Made by a program: the position numbers and the translations under genes. A DNA stretch of 64,000 bases. It comes from Candidatus Didemnitutus mandela. Its GTDB lineage: Bacteria > Verrucomicrobiota > Verrucomicrobiia > Opitutales > Opitutaceae. A model generated the notes under the pieces. The model saw only the letters and a list, made by a program, of their open reading frames with translations. It searched no databases and was not told the DNA's origin. Below, piece after piece: positions 17,622-27,275 of this stretch (positions within the stretch are counted from its first letter, which is position 1; each line of letters opens with the position of its first letter). The DNA is taken from NCBI GenBank assembly GCA_002591725.1, contig NJAL01000005.1, positions 1-64,000 of the forward strand, given 5' to 3'.

Positions 17622-18404
17622 TTATTTCTGCATCTCGAGTTCAATACGGTCGGCCAGCGTGCTGGCGTAGTTTTCGATCTCCGTCGTGAGCGTTTTGGTT
17701 TTGTTTAACATGATGTTGTAGCCGACGACGGATGGGATCGCAACGATGAGTCCGGAGATGGTGGTGAGCAGCGCGGCGGAGACGCCGGGCGCAAGCGTTT
17801 GGATGCTTGCGGTGGCTTGAAGCGAGACGGAGCTAAAGGCTTCCATTACACCCCAGACAGTTCCGAGTAGGCCCATGAACGGCGCGATTGTGACCATCGT
17901 GGCGAGCCAGATCATGTTTTTTTCATAGCGCAAGACCTGGCCGGCAAGCGCGCGGGCAATGGCGTTTTCTGCGTGCTCGAGGCGCGCGCTTAGGCTGTCT
18001 TCGCCTTTTTCCTGACCGATGGCAGCTGCACGCCAATAGGCGTCGATGGCCTCGGCTAAGAGATCGGCATAGGGAATCGAACGCATGTTGTGGAACGGCT
18101 CCGACAAACTGAGAAGCCGACGCTCTTCGCGGAGGCGACGCTCAAAGTTATGGTTGATGCGGCGAAAGTTTTTTAGTTCCCCATTTTTCCCGATCATCAC
18201 CGACCATGCAATGACGGAAAAAATCATCAACAGGACGGTAATAACTTGTCCGACAGGATCGCAGTGGGCGAAAATCTGCATAATATTGACTGTGGAAAGA
18301 AAATACGGAGCAAAACCAAACATATCGTGAGCATTGAGAAATTTTTCCAGCGTGATCAATGGAGAATTGGTGACGGCGGAACAAATCTGGTTGCTCTCAG
18401 ACAC
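17622..18404 (-). CDS. TolQ/ExbB/MotA-family proton channel protein
   Basis: A 260-residue protein with three membrane helices: about residues 48-68, a pair from about 165-185 in ATMVTIAPFMGLLGTVWGVM, and about 205-225 in GVSAALLTTISGLIVAIPSV. The GLLGTVWGV motif and the Thr/Pro-rich third helix are diagnostic. The start is uncertain: ATG at 18404 gives the full ORF, while ATG at 18323 (MFGFAPYF) gives 233 residues, close to family length. The upstream region is shared with the divergent tmk gene, whose start at 18442 leaves only 38-119 bases for both promoters. First gene of the Tol-like operon. Confidence 0.87.
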   Translation of the reverse strand: MSESNQICSAVTNSPLITLEKFLNAHDMFGFAPYFLSTVNIMQIFAHCDPVGQVITVLLMIFSVIAWSVMIGKNGELKNFRRINHNFERRLREERRLLSLSEPFHNMRSIPYADLLAEAIDAYWRAAAIGQEKGEDSLSARLEHAENAIARALAGQVLRYEKNMIWLATMVTIAPFMGLLGTVWGVMEAFSSVSLQATASIQTLAPGVSAALLTTISGLIVAIPSVVGYNIMLNKTKTLTTEIENYASTLADRIELEMQK

Positions 18405-18441
18405 CTTCGGTCCTGTTTGGTTGGCGGATAGCGGCCTTCTT

Positions 18442-19116
18442 ATGCATCATAAACTCCAATCCGTCGGCAAATTTATTTCGTTCGAAGGTTCCGAAGGCAG
18501 CGGCAAGTCGAGTCAGATCGCCCGGCTCGCTGAGCGTCTCCAGAAAATGGGCCGGGAGGTGGTCGCGACACGCGAGCCGGGCGGCACGGAAATTGGTGAA
18601 CAGATCCGAAAAATCATTGTTAATAACTCCAAGGGCAACGAAATATGTCCAGAGACGGAGCTGCTGCTCTTCAATGCGGCCCGCGCCCAGGTTGTTCGCG
18701 AAGTGATAGCCCCTACTCTTGCCCGCGGTGTGATTGTGCTCAGTGATCGGTTTTATGACTCTTCGACGGTTTATCAGGGCATCGCCCGGAATCTTGCATC
18801 CGGCTCGGTGAGCGAAATCAATCGTTTCGCCGTGGGCAATGTAATGCCCGACATCACCATCGTGATCGATGTCCCAATCGAGGTCAGCTTTCAGCGTATC
18901 CGTCTGCGCGCTTCCAACCTGCCGGACCGCATGGAACGCGAAAACATCGAATTCTACAACAAGGTGCGGGAAGGCTACCTATTGCTCGTGCAACAATGGC
19001 CGGAGCGAGTCGTGATTTTTAATGGTATGCTGGATCCAGAGGTAATTGAAAATAAAATCTGGGCGGAGATCCAAAAGCGTCTCTTAATCAGCACGGAGGG
19101 TGCGGTGCATGGCTGA
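18442..19116 (+). CDS. tmk: Thymidylate kinase
   Basis: A 224-residue P-loop kinase that phosphorylates dTMP to dTDP. The Walker A is FEGSEGSGKSSQ (about residues 13-24), the dTMP-binding motif TREPGGTEIGEQIRK follows, and DRFYDSSTVYQG carries the DR(Y/F) signature. The ORF track begins at 18334, but the ATG at 18442 fits the family N-terminus (GKFISFEGSEG) and avoids extension into the divergent TolQ-like gene. It overlaps the downstream holB start by eight bases. The tmk-holB order is a common bacterial arrangement. Confidence 0.94.
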   Translation: MHHKLQSVGKFISFEGSEGSGKSSQIARLAERLQKMGREVVATREPGGTEIGEQIRKIIVNNSKGNEICPETELLLFNAARAQVVREVIAPTLARGVIVLSDRFYDSSTVYQGIARNLASGSVSEINRFAVGNVMPDITIVIDVPIEVSFQRIRLRASNLPDRMERENIEFYNKVREGYLLLVQQWPERVVIFNGMLDPEVIENKIWAEIQKRLLISTEGAVHG

Positions 19117-20098
19117 TTCGTTGTTCCCTGTCCCGTGGCCTGAAGCAATAGCCGGCATGCTGACCATTGCCGTCATCGAGCGTGCTATCGAGCGGCAGCG
19201 CCTCGCGAACAGCCTGCTTCTGCACGGTGAAAATCTTGCCACGCTTGCCACAGTAGCTCACGGCATCGCCGACCGCTTGCTGAACGATCCGCGGCATCCC
19301 TCGCAGTATTTTGCGCCCAAGCATCACCCTGATTTTTTTGCCCTCCGCCCTGAGGGGAAGATGTACCAGATTTCGGCTGAGGCTATGCGTGGTCTGATCG
19401 ACCGTATTCATGTGTCACCGCGAGTCTCCATCCGCAAGGTTGCGGTTATTTATGAGGCCGACCACATGCATGCTGCGGTCGGGAATATTTTTCTTAAAAC
19501 TCTCGAAGAGCCTCCTGCGAGCACGACAATCCTGCTGCTCACGACGCGTCCGCATTCGCTCCTTGCGACGATCTACAGCCGCTGTCTGCATTTCCGCTTT
19601 ACCGACGCTGGATACGAAGCGCTCAGCGATGCGACTGAAACAGCGCGGGAAGCCTGGAGACGGCTCCGTGCTGACTATTCAAACTGGCTGGCGCGGCTGG
19701 GCGGAGGTTTGAGTGACAAAAAGGTCACCGCTGACCAAGTCATGAGCATTTACGGTTTTGTGACGCGCTTCAGCGCCGTTTTAGCCGCTATTACCGGTCA
19801 GATTTGGAAACAGCAAAAGGGAGAGCTGCTGGATGATCTCCGCGCTGACCAAGTTGACGCGATCCAAAGTGGTATTAGCAACGGTATGCGCCTAAAACTT
19901 TTTGCGGAAATCGAACAGGTAACTCATAGCTACGCGCGTGAACGTCTAGTTGCCGGAGATGAAATTGCACGACGGGCGCTCATTGCCTCAATCGAACAAT
20001 TAGAATATAATATTAGCATGCTCCATCTCAATCTGAATGAGGCGGCCGCGCTCGAAAATTTTTTGCTCGCATCGCTGAGCATTTGGTCTCAGCATTAA
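19109..20098 (+). CDS. holB: DNA polymerase III clamp-loader subunit delta prime
   Basis: A 329-residue AAA+ fold protein. The P-loop position reads LLLHGENLATLATVA, lacking GKT, as expected for the ATP-inactive delta prime subunit. The segments VIYEADHMHAAVGNIFLKTLEEPP and TIYSRCLHFRF (SRC motif) are strongly conserved in HolB. The ATG at 19109 is preceded at 8 bases by GGAGGG, the clearest ribosome binding site in this part of the window, so I prefer it over the GTG at 19100. It overlaps tmk and ends just before a strong terminator. Confidence 0.9.
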   Translation: MADSLFPVPWPEAIAGMLTIAVIERAIERQRLANSLLLHGENLATLATVAHGIADRLLNDPRHPSQYFAPKHHPDFFALRPEGKMYQISAEAMRGLIDRIHVSPRVSIRKVAVIYEADHMHAAVGNIFLKTLEEPPASTTILLLTTRPHSLLATIYSRCLHFRFTDAGYEALSDATETAREAWRRLRADYSNWLARLGGGLSDKKVTADQVMSIYGFVTRFSAVLAAITGQIWKQQKGELLDDLRADQVDAIQSGISNGMRLKLFAEIEQVTHSYARERLVAGDEIARRALIASIEQLEYNISMLHLNLNEAAALENFLLASLSIWSQH

Positions 20099-20119
20099 TT
20101 GATTACAATTACAATTCAA

Positions 20120-20149
20120 CTGGCCGGTTTCGGCCAGGTTGGTTTTTTT
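20120..20149 (+). terminator. Intrinsic terminator of tmk-holB
   Basis: CTGGCCG-GTTT-CGGCCAG forms a seven-base-pair GC-rich stem with a four-base loop, followed after GTTGG by seven T residues and further T-rich sequence. It begins 21 bases after the holB stop. This is the best rho-independent terminator in the window. Confidence 0.85.
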
Positions 20150-20439
20150 GTGTTTTTACCAACCGTTCCGGAAATTGCGATTTACCAAACCGAGCTTCTG
20201 TGCTGCTGAGTCCTCCAGCGACATGAAAACCTCAGAGATCAAAAACCGACGCTTCTCAGTATAGCTTGGTATAGCTTGGCCGATTTTTATCGAGCAGACG
20301 TTCAGCACCTCCTCGACAGATTGGCACTTGACAGATTGGCACTTATTAACTTATTGTAGTCAAGCATGTGTCGGCCGACACGGTTGCCGCATTGGGCGCG
20401 GCCAGCCAGTTCATAGCTTTAGCGTTATTTATTTCGATT
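20150..20439. repeat. Decayed spacer with two short tandem duplications
   Basis: No gene seen. TATAGCTTGG is perfectly duplicated at 20260-20279, and the 15-mer GACAGATTGGCACTT at 20315-20344. The stretch probably held the lost N-terminal half of the MATE transporter whose remains follow. Confidence 0.5.
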
Positions 20440-21430
20440 TCATAAGCATAATCGTGATGAGCACCATGTTGGCTCCAATGATTGTAAAAGCGCAAAAAAA
20501 TGTGCTGCCGCCGGAGCTCATGAAATTATGTGCCAGCTGTTCTTTTTTTGATTATGGACGGTACGCTTTTCATCGAGGCGATAAACATTGCCATCGGTGT
20601 GTTTTTGCGTGCGCACGGCTATCCTTCGGGCCACGGTGGTGGTTACCTTCATTCAAAACGTGTGCAACATCAGCTGGCAGCTCCGTGCTCCTCTTTTAGT
20701 CTGCCGAAAGTGGGCGTTTCTGACGTGGCGTTCGCTAGCGTTTTTAGTTGCGTGGTCGGCGAACATCATTTTGTGGCATTCTTCTCGAACGCCGCCTGAA
20801 CTGATGCTGAAGGCCCCGGGGGCGGACCTGAACCTCGCGCGCAAACACATCCTGCACGTCGGCCTGCCTGCAGTCGGCGAAAATATGAGATACTGGCTCT
20901 CGCTAATGGTTATCACGAGTTTCATCCCCCTGGCTCAGGGGCCGAGGAACTGTCATAAGATGACCTTATGACCTATGTCGAAAGCGCACAGCGGTTGGTA
21001 GTGCTTTTTAGCAATCTAGCCGGTTTTAGCACGGAAATCCTACTGGGTCAGCTCAAGCTCACGGGGGCAAGCCAGTTCGACGAAGCGTATCGCAAGATGA
21101 TGTGCAGCGTTTTGCACGTAGCTGATTAATTACAGCGGGCGCTATTCTTATCGCGGCCCTCCTGCTCGCAGGGCCGCTGTTGGACTTTCCCCCCATGATG
21201 TTCGTCGTGATTATCTTCGGCACGTTTTTGTTACGACTTTCAGTCGTGTACAAGCTAGGGAATATTTTAAATATATTAATCATTAAAATGGTAAGTTACA
21301 TCAACAATTCGGGTTTTTCTGTTCAAATCGTGCTCTTTTCTGAGTGTCTCCCTCTTCTGGCTCCTTGGCATCAAGGCCAGCTGTGACCTTATGGGAATTT
21401 GGGCTGTAATGATGTCTGAGAAGTAGACGT
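20440..21430 (+). pseudogene. Relic of a MATE-family multidrug efflux transporter
   Basis: Pieces in three frames line up in order with the MATE family: IMDGTLFIEAINIAIGVFLRAHGY, then VVVTFIQNVCNI, PKVGVSDVAFASVFS, RKHILHVGLPAVGENMRYWL-SLMVITSF, GASQFDEAYRKMM, and an end like DLMGIWAVMMSEK. At least five frame changes and several stops intervene, and the N-terminal helices are unrecognisable. MATE pumps export cationic drugs by Na+ or H+ antiport. The gene is clearly non-functional. It ends tail to tail with a hydrolase relic. Confidence 0.75.
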
Positions 21431-21479
21431 GTGCTGGAGTCGCGAACAGGCTCTCTCCGATACGCTGCCCACCGTGTGG

Positions 21480-22050
21480 AATGATTAAATGCAAAAATCC
21501 AGCACGGCGTGCTCGAGTTCTGTGTGGCATTCTATGTACAGGCTTTGTTGTGGCGCACGAGATTTGTCGCAAGAAATTTCCTCATGTCCAGGCTGCCAGG
21601 CGGGCTCCGAAGCATATTTCAGCATCAGTATGCGGTTGTAGATTGGCGGTGTCGAGTTCGTTCATCTCCAATGATTTGTAACGATGTGTCTCCCAGCGAT
21701 AATCTTTGGGCGTAACATCTACGATGATCAGCCGCTCCCGACCGCTTAGAATGACGGCAGGCAAATTGCATCGCGGTTTTTCGGCCTATGCTGTGGCTGA
21801 TGGCGATGGTGCGTGGAATTTGCTGATCTTTTATCGAAATGGCGGTGCCCGCCATAATGGTTGGGTAGTCAATCGTCTGACCATGAGGTGGACTGTCGTG
21901 GTTGTGGACGTCGGGGGAAGCATGTAAGGTTGGCCAGCTCTGAGGTCGCGACTGGTCTTCTGTCAGCTGTGCGAGGGCCCCAGAATGATTTTGGAGGACC
22001 AGCATCGGCGGTTTGCCAGCATAACCAAAGCCGACGAAATTCAGTTTCAT
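21480..22050 (-). pseudogene. Relic of a YbfF-type alpha/beta hydrolase
   Basis: The minus strand starts MKLNFVGFGYAGKPPMLVLQ and continues with HNHDSPPHGQTIDYPTIMAG, IKDQQIPRTIAISHSIGRKT and AMQFACRHSKR. After a frame shift comes ERLIIVDVTPKDYRWETHRY. These match YbfF-like esterases (DMRNHGxSP, GHSMGGK, DIAPxDY) block by block. The nucleophile elbow GHSMG has become SHSIG and frames are broken, so it is inactive. It is divergent from mutS, whose start lies 119 bases away; the shared spacer should hold the mutS promoter. Confidence 0.75.
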
Positions 22051-22168
22051 AGTTTAGTCTGCGAAAAGCCGGGAATAGCCGCGCTGACAAATGGCATTTT
22101 GCGGCCAGCCTCGTTATTGGTTTTCTTCGTGCCCCCTTTGCATCAGAATGGTTCAATAAACACCGCTC

Positions 22169-24736
22169 ATGTCCGAAAAACTCACCCCGATGATGCAGCA
22201 GTACTCCGAAATCAGACGCGGCCTGCCCGCGAATACCCTTCTACTCTTTCGCTTGGGCGACTTCTACGAAATGTTCTACGAGGATGCCGAAATCGGTGCG
22301 CGCCTGCTCGGCATCACACTGACGAAACGGCAGGACTATCCGATGGCCGGCATCCCGTTTCATACCGCGGATAATTATGTGTCGAAGCTGCTTGCGGCGG
22401 GGAAAAAGGTCGGGATTTGCGACCAATCCGAACCGGCGAAAGCTGGCAAGCTCGTGCGGCGGCAGCTTACACGCATCCTTTCGTCGGGCACCAAGCTTGC
22501 GGCCAATCAGCTAGATCCGGCGAAAAACCATTACCTAGCCGCACTCGAATTGAGCAAACGTGGCCTGCACGCTGCATGGCTCGATCTTTCCACTGGCGAA
22601 TTTTCGGTCGCGACCGATACCCACCCGAAAAACTTGCTGCCAGTGCTGATCGCGCTCAATCCTGCCGAGATAATCCTGGTCGAGGGCGAACTCGAACGTT
22701 GGAAAGTAGCTTCGCACGAGGATCACGCGTGCCTTGCCTTGCAGCATTTTTGTGCGGAACGTTCGATCTCGGAGCTCCCTGGCTACCACTTCGAGATCGC
22801 CGATGGCGCAAAGATCGTGATGGAGACTCTTGGCGTGCTCAACTTGGAGGGCTTCGGACTCTCTAATGCGCATCCCTCACTCGGTGCTGCTGGTGCGCTG
22901 GTGTATTATGCGACAGAAAATCTTTGTGCGAAGCCGGAAAACCTTCGCTCGGTCCAGGAGTATCGCAGCGCTTCCACTTTGCTCCTTGATCCGGCGACGC
23001 TCCGAAACTTGGAAATTTTCGAATCTGTCCAAGGTACGCGCGACACCGCACTTCTTGGTGCGATCGATCGCTCGACAACGGCTGCTGGTGCGCGAATGCT
23101 CGAACGTTGGCTTGCGGCGCCTGCGCTTGATATCGATAAAATTCAGCGGCGACAGAACGTTGTGGGCGAACTTGTGGCCCAGCCAATGGGTCTTGGTGAA
23201 TTACGTGAGCTCTTGAGTAAGGTACGCGACATCCCGCGTATCCTCAGCCGGCTGCAAAACCGCTTTCGTAACCCGCGCGAACTCGGTGCGGTGCTCGATA
23301 TGCTAGCCCAAATTCCGGCGATTATTACCGTACTTGAACAGCTCGACGCTAGACTCGTTGGCAGCAATCGCGGCGAAGTTTTTCGGCTGCGGGCGCGTCT
23401 GGTCAATCTGCCTGCGCTCCGCGAGCTGCTTGGACGTGCCATCGCTGACGAGTTGCCCAACGATCTTGCCGATGGCGGCTACATTCGAGCCGGTTACGAT
23501 GTGGAGCTAGATCGTTTGCGCAGTCTGATTTCGGATAACAAGGGCTGGCTGGCGGATCTCGAACGACAAGAACAGGAACGCACCGGCATACGGAGCTTAA
23601 AAATCCGGTTTACCTCTGTGTTCGGCTATTACATCGAAGTTACTAAAGCCAATGTCCACCTTGTGCCCGCCGATTATGTGCGAAAGCAGACGACCGTGAA
23701 TGGCGAGCGTTACGTTACGGAAAGCCTCAAATTGAAGGAAAATGAAATTTTCTTGGCTGAGGAGAAATCGTTCGCGCGTGAACAGGAACTTTTCGCTGCC
23801 CTTGTCTCGGCCGTGCTCGACGAATCCATTTCGCTATCGCAAACCGCGGATGCCCTGGCTGAACTTGACGTGCTCGCTGGCTGGGCTGCATTGGCACGCG
23901 AATGGGATTATTGCCGGCCCGATCTCTATGAAGGTGATGTGCTTGCGATCGCTGACGGACGCCACCCGGTTGTTGAGCAGATGATGAAGCAGGAACGACT
24001 CGGATTGGCCGGAAACTATACCTTTGTGCCGAACGACACAACAATCGCGGCGAGCGGTCAGCAGATTCTCCTGCTAACCGGACCGAACATGGCGGGCAAA
24101 TCGACCTACATCCGACAAGTGGCGCTGATTACGTTGATGGCGCAAATCGGTTGTTGGGTCCCGGCGAAGGAGTGTCGCATCGGCTTGGTGGATCGCATTT
24201 TTTCCCGCGTTGGGGCGAGCGACGACCTCGCCCGTGGCAATTCAACATTCATGGTCGAGATGAGCGAAACCGCCAATATTCTCAACAATGCGACAGAACA
24301 CTCGCTGATCATTCTTGACGAAATTGGCCGGGGTACCTCGACCTACGACGGCTTGAGCATCGCTTGGTCCGTGGTCGAATATCTCCAGCGCTCAACGGAG
24401 CGTGGACCACGAACTCTTTTTGCTACTAATTACCAAGAACTTACGAAATTAGATAAGTATTTGTCCCGATTAAAAAATTACTCGGTTGCTGTGAAGGAAT
24501 GGAATGATGAAATTATTTTCCTCCGTCGTGTGGTCGAGGGTGCGACCGATCGCAGTTATGGCATCCAGGTGGCGCGGCTGGCGGGCTTACCGTTGTCGGT
24601 TATCGACCGAGCCAAGGCGATCCTGGCCCAACTCGAGTCCAAAAAAGTGGCCGTGACACTTCCTGCGCTACAGGCAAAGCCGAAGGAAAAGATCAGCGTG
24701 GAGAAAATAGACGAGTCGCAGCTCAGCTTGTTTTGA
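22169..24736 (+). CDS. mutS: DNA mismatch repair protein MutS
   Basis: An 855-residue full-length MutS that recognises mismatches and recruits MutL. The mismatch-reading FxE motif is in LGDFYEMFYEDAE (about residues 31-43). Walker A is TGPNMAGKSTYIRQ (about residue 638), Walker B LIILDEIGRGTSTYDG, and the dimer helix-turn-helix follows near GIQVARLAGLP. One oddity: the normally near-invariant FATHYHEL reads FATNYQEL here, replacing two histidines. Frame and all other motifs are intact. The gene is flanked by pseudogenes on the left and a convergent pseudouridine synthase on the right (28-base gap). Confidence 0.96.
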   Translation: MSEKLTPMMQQYSEIRRGLPANTLLLFRLGDFYEMFYEDAEIGARLLGITLTKRQDYPMAGIPFHTADNYVSKLLAAGKKVGICDQSEPAKAGKLVRRQLTRILSSGTKLAANQLDPAKNHYLAALELSKRGLHAAWLDLSTGEFSVATDTHPKNLLPVLIALNPAEIILVEGELERWKVASHEDHACLALQHFCAERSISELPGYHFEIADGAKIVMETLGVLNLEGFGLSNAHPSLGAAGALVYYATENLCAKPENLRSVQEYRSASTLLLDPATLRNLEIFESVQGTRDTALLGAIDRSTTAAGARMLERWLAAPALDIDKIQRRQNVVGELVAQPMGLGELRELLSKVRDIPRILSRLQNRFRNPRELGAVLDMLAQIPAIITVLEQLDARLVGSNRGEVFRLRARLVNLPALRELLGRAIADELPNDLADGGYIRAGYDVELDRLRSLISDNKGWLADLERQEQERTGIRSLKIRFTSVFGYYIEVTKANVHLVPADYVRKQTTVNGERYVTESLKLKENEIFLAEEKSFAREQELFAALVSAVLDESISLSQTADALAELDVLAGWAALAREWDYCRPDLYEGDVLAIADGRHPVVEQMMKQERLGLAGNYTFVPNDTTIAASGQQILLLTGPNMAGKSTYIRQVALITLMAQIGCWVPAKECRIGLVDRIFSRVGASDDLARGNSTFMVEMSETANILNNATEHSLIILDEIGRGTSTYDGLSIAWSVVEYLQRSTERGPRTLFATNYQELTKLDKYLSRLKNYSVAVKEWNDEIIFLRRVVEGATDRSYGIQVARLAGLPLSVIDRAKAILAQLESKKVAVTLPALQAKPKEKISVEKIDESQLSLF

Positions 24737-24764
24737 ACGTTTTGCTCCCGGTGCGTGGACTGCG

Positions 24765-25523
24765 TCAGTATCTCTTGAAGAAATCCGGAGGCAGTGGTGC
24801 CTTCGCCCTAAAATGTTGGGAGCGGCCGCCGAATTCGTAGCTGAAACTTGTTTCGAGTGAATGGAGAAAAAGCCGCTTCAATCCGGTCGCCTTGGCGAAA
24901 GTGCGGTTGAGCCCGAAATCGCCGTAAGTTTTATCGCCGACGATTGGTAGATGGCGCTTGATGCACTGGACACGGAGCTGGTGGCTGCGCCCCGTGTGTG
25001 GTTCGAGGTGAAGCAGGGATGTCGAAAAAACACCCTGGCTGTGGTGTTGTAGCTGAAATTGTGTGGTGACGGGAATGTTTCCGGAACAAGTGGTCCGCAC
25101 TTGCCTACCCTTTTTCTGTACCGCGAGGAAATCGCACCAGAGTTGTGATTTTTCTGTCGGCTGGCCGAAAACAAGCGCCTGGTAGATTTTGCGGACTTTC
25201 TTTTTCGCAAATTGGATACGCACGGCCTCGGCGAGAGGTTTGCTGGCAGCCGTGAGGATTACACCAGAGGTTGCACCATCGAGCCGGTTTAGAAGCCATA
25301 AACGCAATTCCTGGCTCCTGGTGTCTTTCCAGTGGTAACACTGTTCGACCTCGTCGTAGCGGGCATTGAGAATTGACCGAGCCTGATCTCCCCCTCTGTT
25401 TGGGTGCGAGAGAATGCCGGCGGGTTTGTCGAAGGCGCCGACACCATAGGCGTCCGTTTCAAGCTGCTTCACGCCGTTGCTAAGCGGTAACGCTTCCCAA
25501 AAGTCTACGAGTTTCGCACTCAA
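24765..25523 (-). CDS. RluA-family RNA pseudouridine synthase
   Basis: A 252-residue protein of the RluA/RluD superfamily that isomerises uridine in rRNA or tRNA. The catalytic Asp is in LLNRLDGATSGVIL (about residue 80). Supporting motifs are FDKPAGILSHPN near the N-terminus, RKIYQALVFG, and PHTGRSHQLRVQCIKRHLPI-VGDKTYG. There is no S4 domain at the N-terminus, so a compact RluA- or TruC-like type is likely; target sites cannot be assigned. It runs convergent to mutS. Confidence 0.87.
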   Translation of the reverse strand: MSAKLVDFWEALPLSNGVKQLETDAYGVGAFDKPAGILSHPNRGGDQARSILNARYDEVEQCYHWKDTRSQELRLWLLNRLDGATSGVILTAASKPLAEAVRIQFAKKKVRKIYQALVFGQPTEKSQLWCDFLAVQKKGRQVRTTCSGNIPVTTQFQLQHHSQGVFSTSLLHLEPHTGRSHQLRVQCIKRHLPIVGDKTYGDFGLNRTFAKATGLKRLFLHSLETSFSYEFGGRSQHFRAKAPLPPDFFKRY

Positions 25524-25524
25524 T

Positions 25525-26725
25525 TTAGTAGTAGAAAAAGTTGAGCTCGACCTGTTACTGGTCTCCGAGCACGTTTGTCATTTGCTCCGTCCATTTGAGG
25601 TAGGATTGGCGGTTAGTGATTGATGGCGGCCCCTGGCACTGCCTAGCAGGCAACCTGCACGGCGGTTTGCTTAATGTTAAAAATGGGAATACCATAATAC
25701 CATACATCCTTGTTGATGGTGAACTTCACCTTCAAGTAGCTGTCGGATGAGATGTAGCCGTCGAAGTGATTGACAATGCTGTGCCATTCGGAATCAATGA
25801 TTTCGATGAGTTCGTTGAGATAATCGTTATACTCGTCCCAACAGGCGTCGATGCCGAATACGCAAATATTGGATGTTCCGGCTGGTCGATTACGATCAGA
25901 GAGGATGTTAAGATGCGGGGTAGAAACACGGAGAGACTGGACGCGGTTGTACTCGCTCGGTTTGTTTTTTGGGGGGGAAGTGGTGCTTCCGATCGGACTC
26001 TTGGAGCTTTACGAGGCCCTCGAGGGAAGTAGGGGCGAGACTCAATGGACGCTCGTTTTTGTTTATATTTACATTGGTCTTGATACCGGTCTCTGATTTA
26101 CCCTCGGCTTTCTCCTGATTGCTCAGGGGAATCTGTTTGGCGCGGGCGACCTGCTGGGCCTGAACGGGCGAATCCGTTTTGTCTTGCTGCGGCTGGGTAT
26201 GGTCGCTGGCAGCGAATTGATTATGAAGAAGCATCTTTCATCTTTCCCCCCTTTAAGGTGGGGGGATTTCCGAGATCGATTTCCTTGACCGCTTCTTTCT
26301 GGGTGGAGGACTGCTGGCTGCGATTGTTGATGTTGTGTGTCTTCTTCTGCTCGTTGTCAGGGGCGTTCGGGTTCGTCTTAACGAGCTCCATCGGATTGGC
26401 CTTGTCCGGGCTCGGGTAGCGGTTCGACCTGGAAGTCAAAAGCTTTTATCTTATGTAGCTTGATCGAACCGAGATTGGAGTGTGTGTTGACGAGATTTTT
26501 GATTGGGAGGTGTGGCGCCAGCCAGAAGAACAGCGCGTAAAAAACACCGATCGCTGGGGAGCTTTTTCTCCTTTTGTCGTCGCACATAAATGCGGAAGAA
26601 TATGGTGGCGATGGCTTAGCACCGTGGTGCGTGAAGGAGGCAAATTTAGGATTTGTCGGCACAGTTTTTTCGAAAATCAAACTATTAGATCTGCCTGAGT
26701 TAAAAGGTTGTACCATCTCTTCCAA
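25525..26725 (-). pseudogene. Relic of a second TonB/TolA-like energy transducer
   Basis: Minus-strand pieces in order are: a membrane anchor (GVFYALFFWLAPHLPIKNLV), a PLPEPDKANPMELV-like proline stretch, a Gln/Lys-rich linker, then DACWDEYNDYLNELIEIIDS, EWHSIVNHFDGYISSDSYLK, VKFTINKD and a terminal AITNRQSYLKWTEQM with VELNFFYY. This is the layout of a TonB-family protein with a C-terminal domain that gives beta-strand VxFTI. At least four frame changes and internal stops inactivate it. It contains a perfect 8 bp tandem duplication (ATACCATA, 25689-25704). The intact TolA-like gene at 16.3 kb may be its surviving functional relative. Confidence 0.65.
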
Positions 26726-26884
26726 AGGAAATCCTAAGATATTACCTACTTAGCGAACCTATTAAAATAAAATGCGCGACGATAAACTAGCTATGCTTCT
26801 AGATTTCATAGCTGCCAGCTTTATCGAATATACAAGGTGTTCTTCGATGCTGGTCGCTAGTCTAGTCAATAGTTTAAAAAGTTA

Positions 26885-27275
26885 CTAAAAGGTTACTTTG
26901 CTGGCCGCTCCGCTATCGACTTTGAAATAGCCCCGGAGCCCGCGCAACGCTAGACCGGTAAATACCGTGTACGTGAGCCCGCTAAACAGACGAAACATCG
27001 TCCGGACATCGCGCGGTTTATTGAGTCCTGTGCGGTCGATAAATACAGTGGTAGTGGTATCGGAATCCAGCACTGTCGCGTTCGGGTGGCCGCTGTGCAA
27101 CTCAATCCGCTTTCAATGCCGCATTATGTGCGACCACATGTCGGCGATCTGTCTCGTGCCTATCAAACGCCGATGACCTGGACCACCTTGGCTTCGAAGC
27201 TTCTCACACTGACCTGGACTCGCGGCGGTGTGGTGAAACTGAGGCGAGAATGAGGTGCGGCGGAAAATCGACGGA
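26885..27275 (-). pseudogene. maf: Relic of Maf-type nucleotide pyrophosphatase
   Basis: The minus strand carries a broken N-terminus (PHLILASVSPHRRES, then HVVAHNAALKAD in another frame). A 71-codon open piece follows with HPNATVLDSDTTTTVFIDRT, LNKPRDVRTMFRLFSGLTYT and VFTGLALRG. Maf hydrolyses non-canonical nucleotides and has SASPRR, an Asp-based centre (GADTVV) and SGRTHxVxTGV in this order. The C-terminal third is missing and the N-terminal frame is broken, so it is a pseudogene. Confidence 0.72.
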
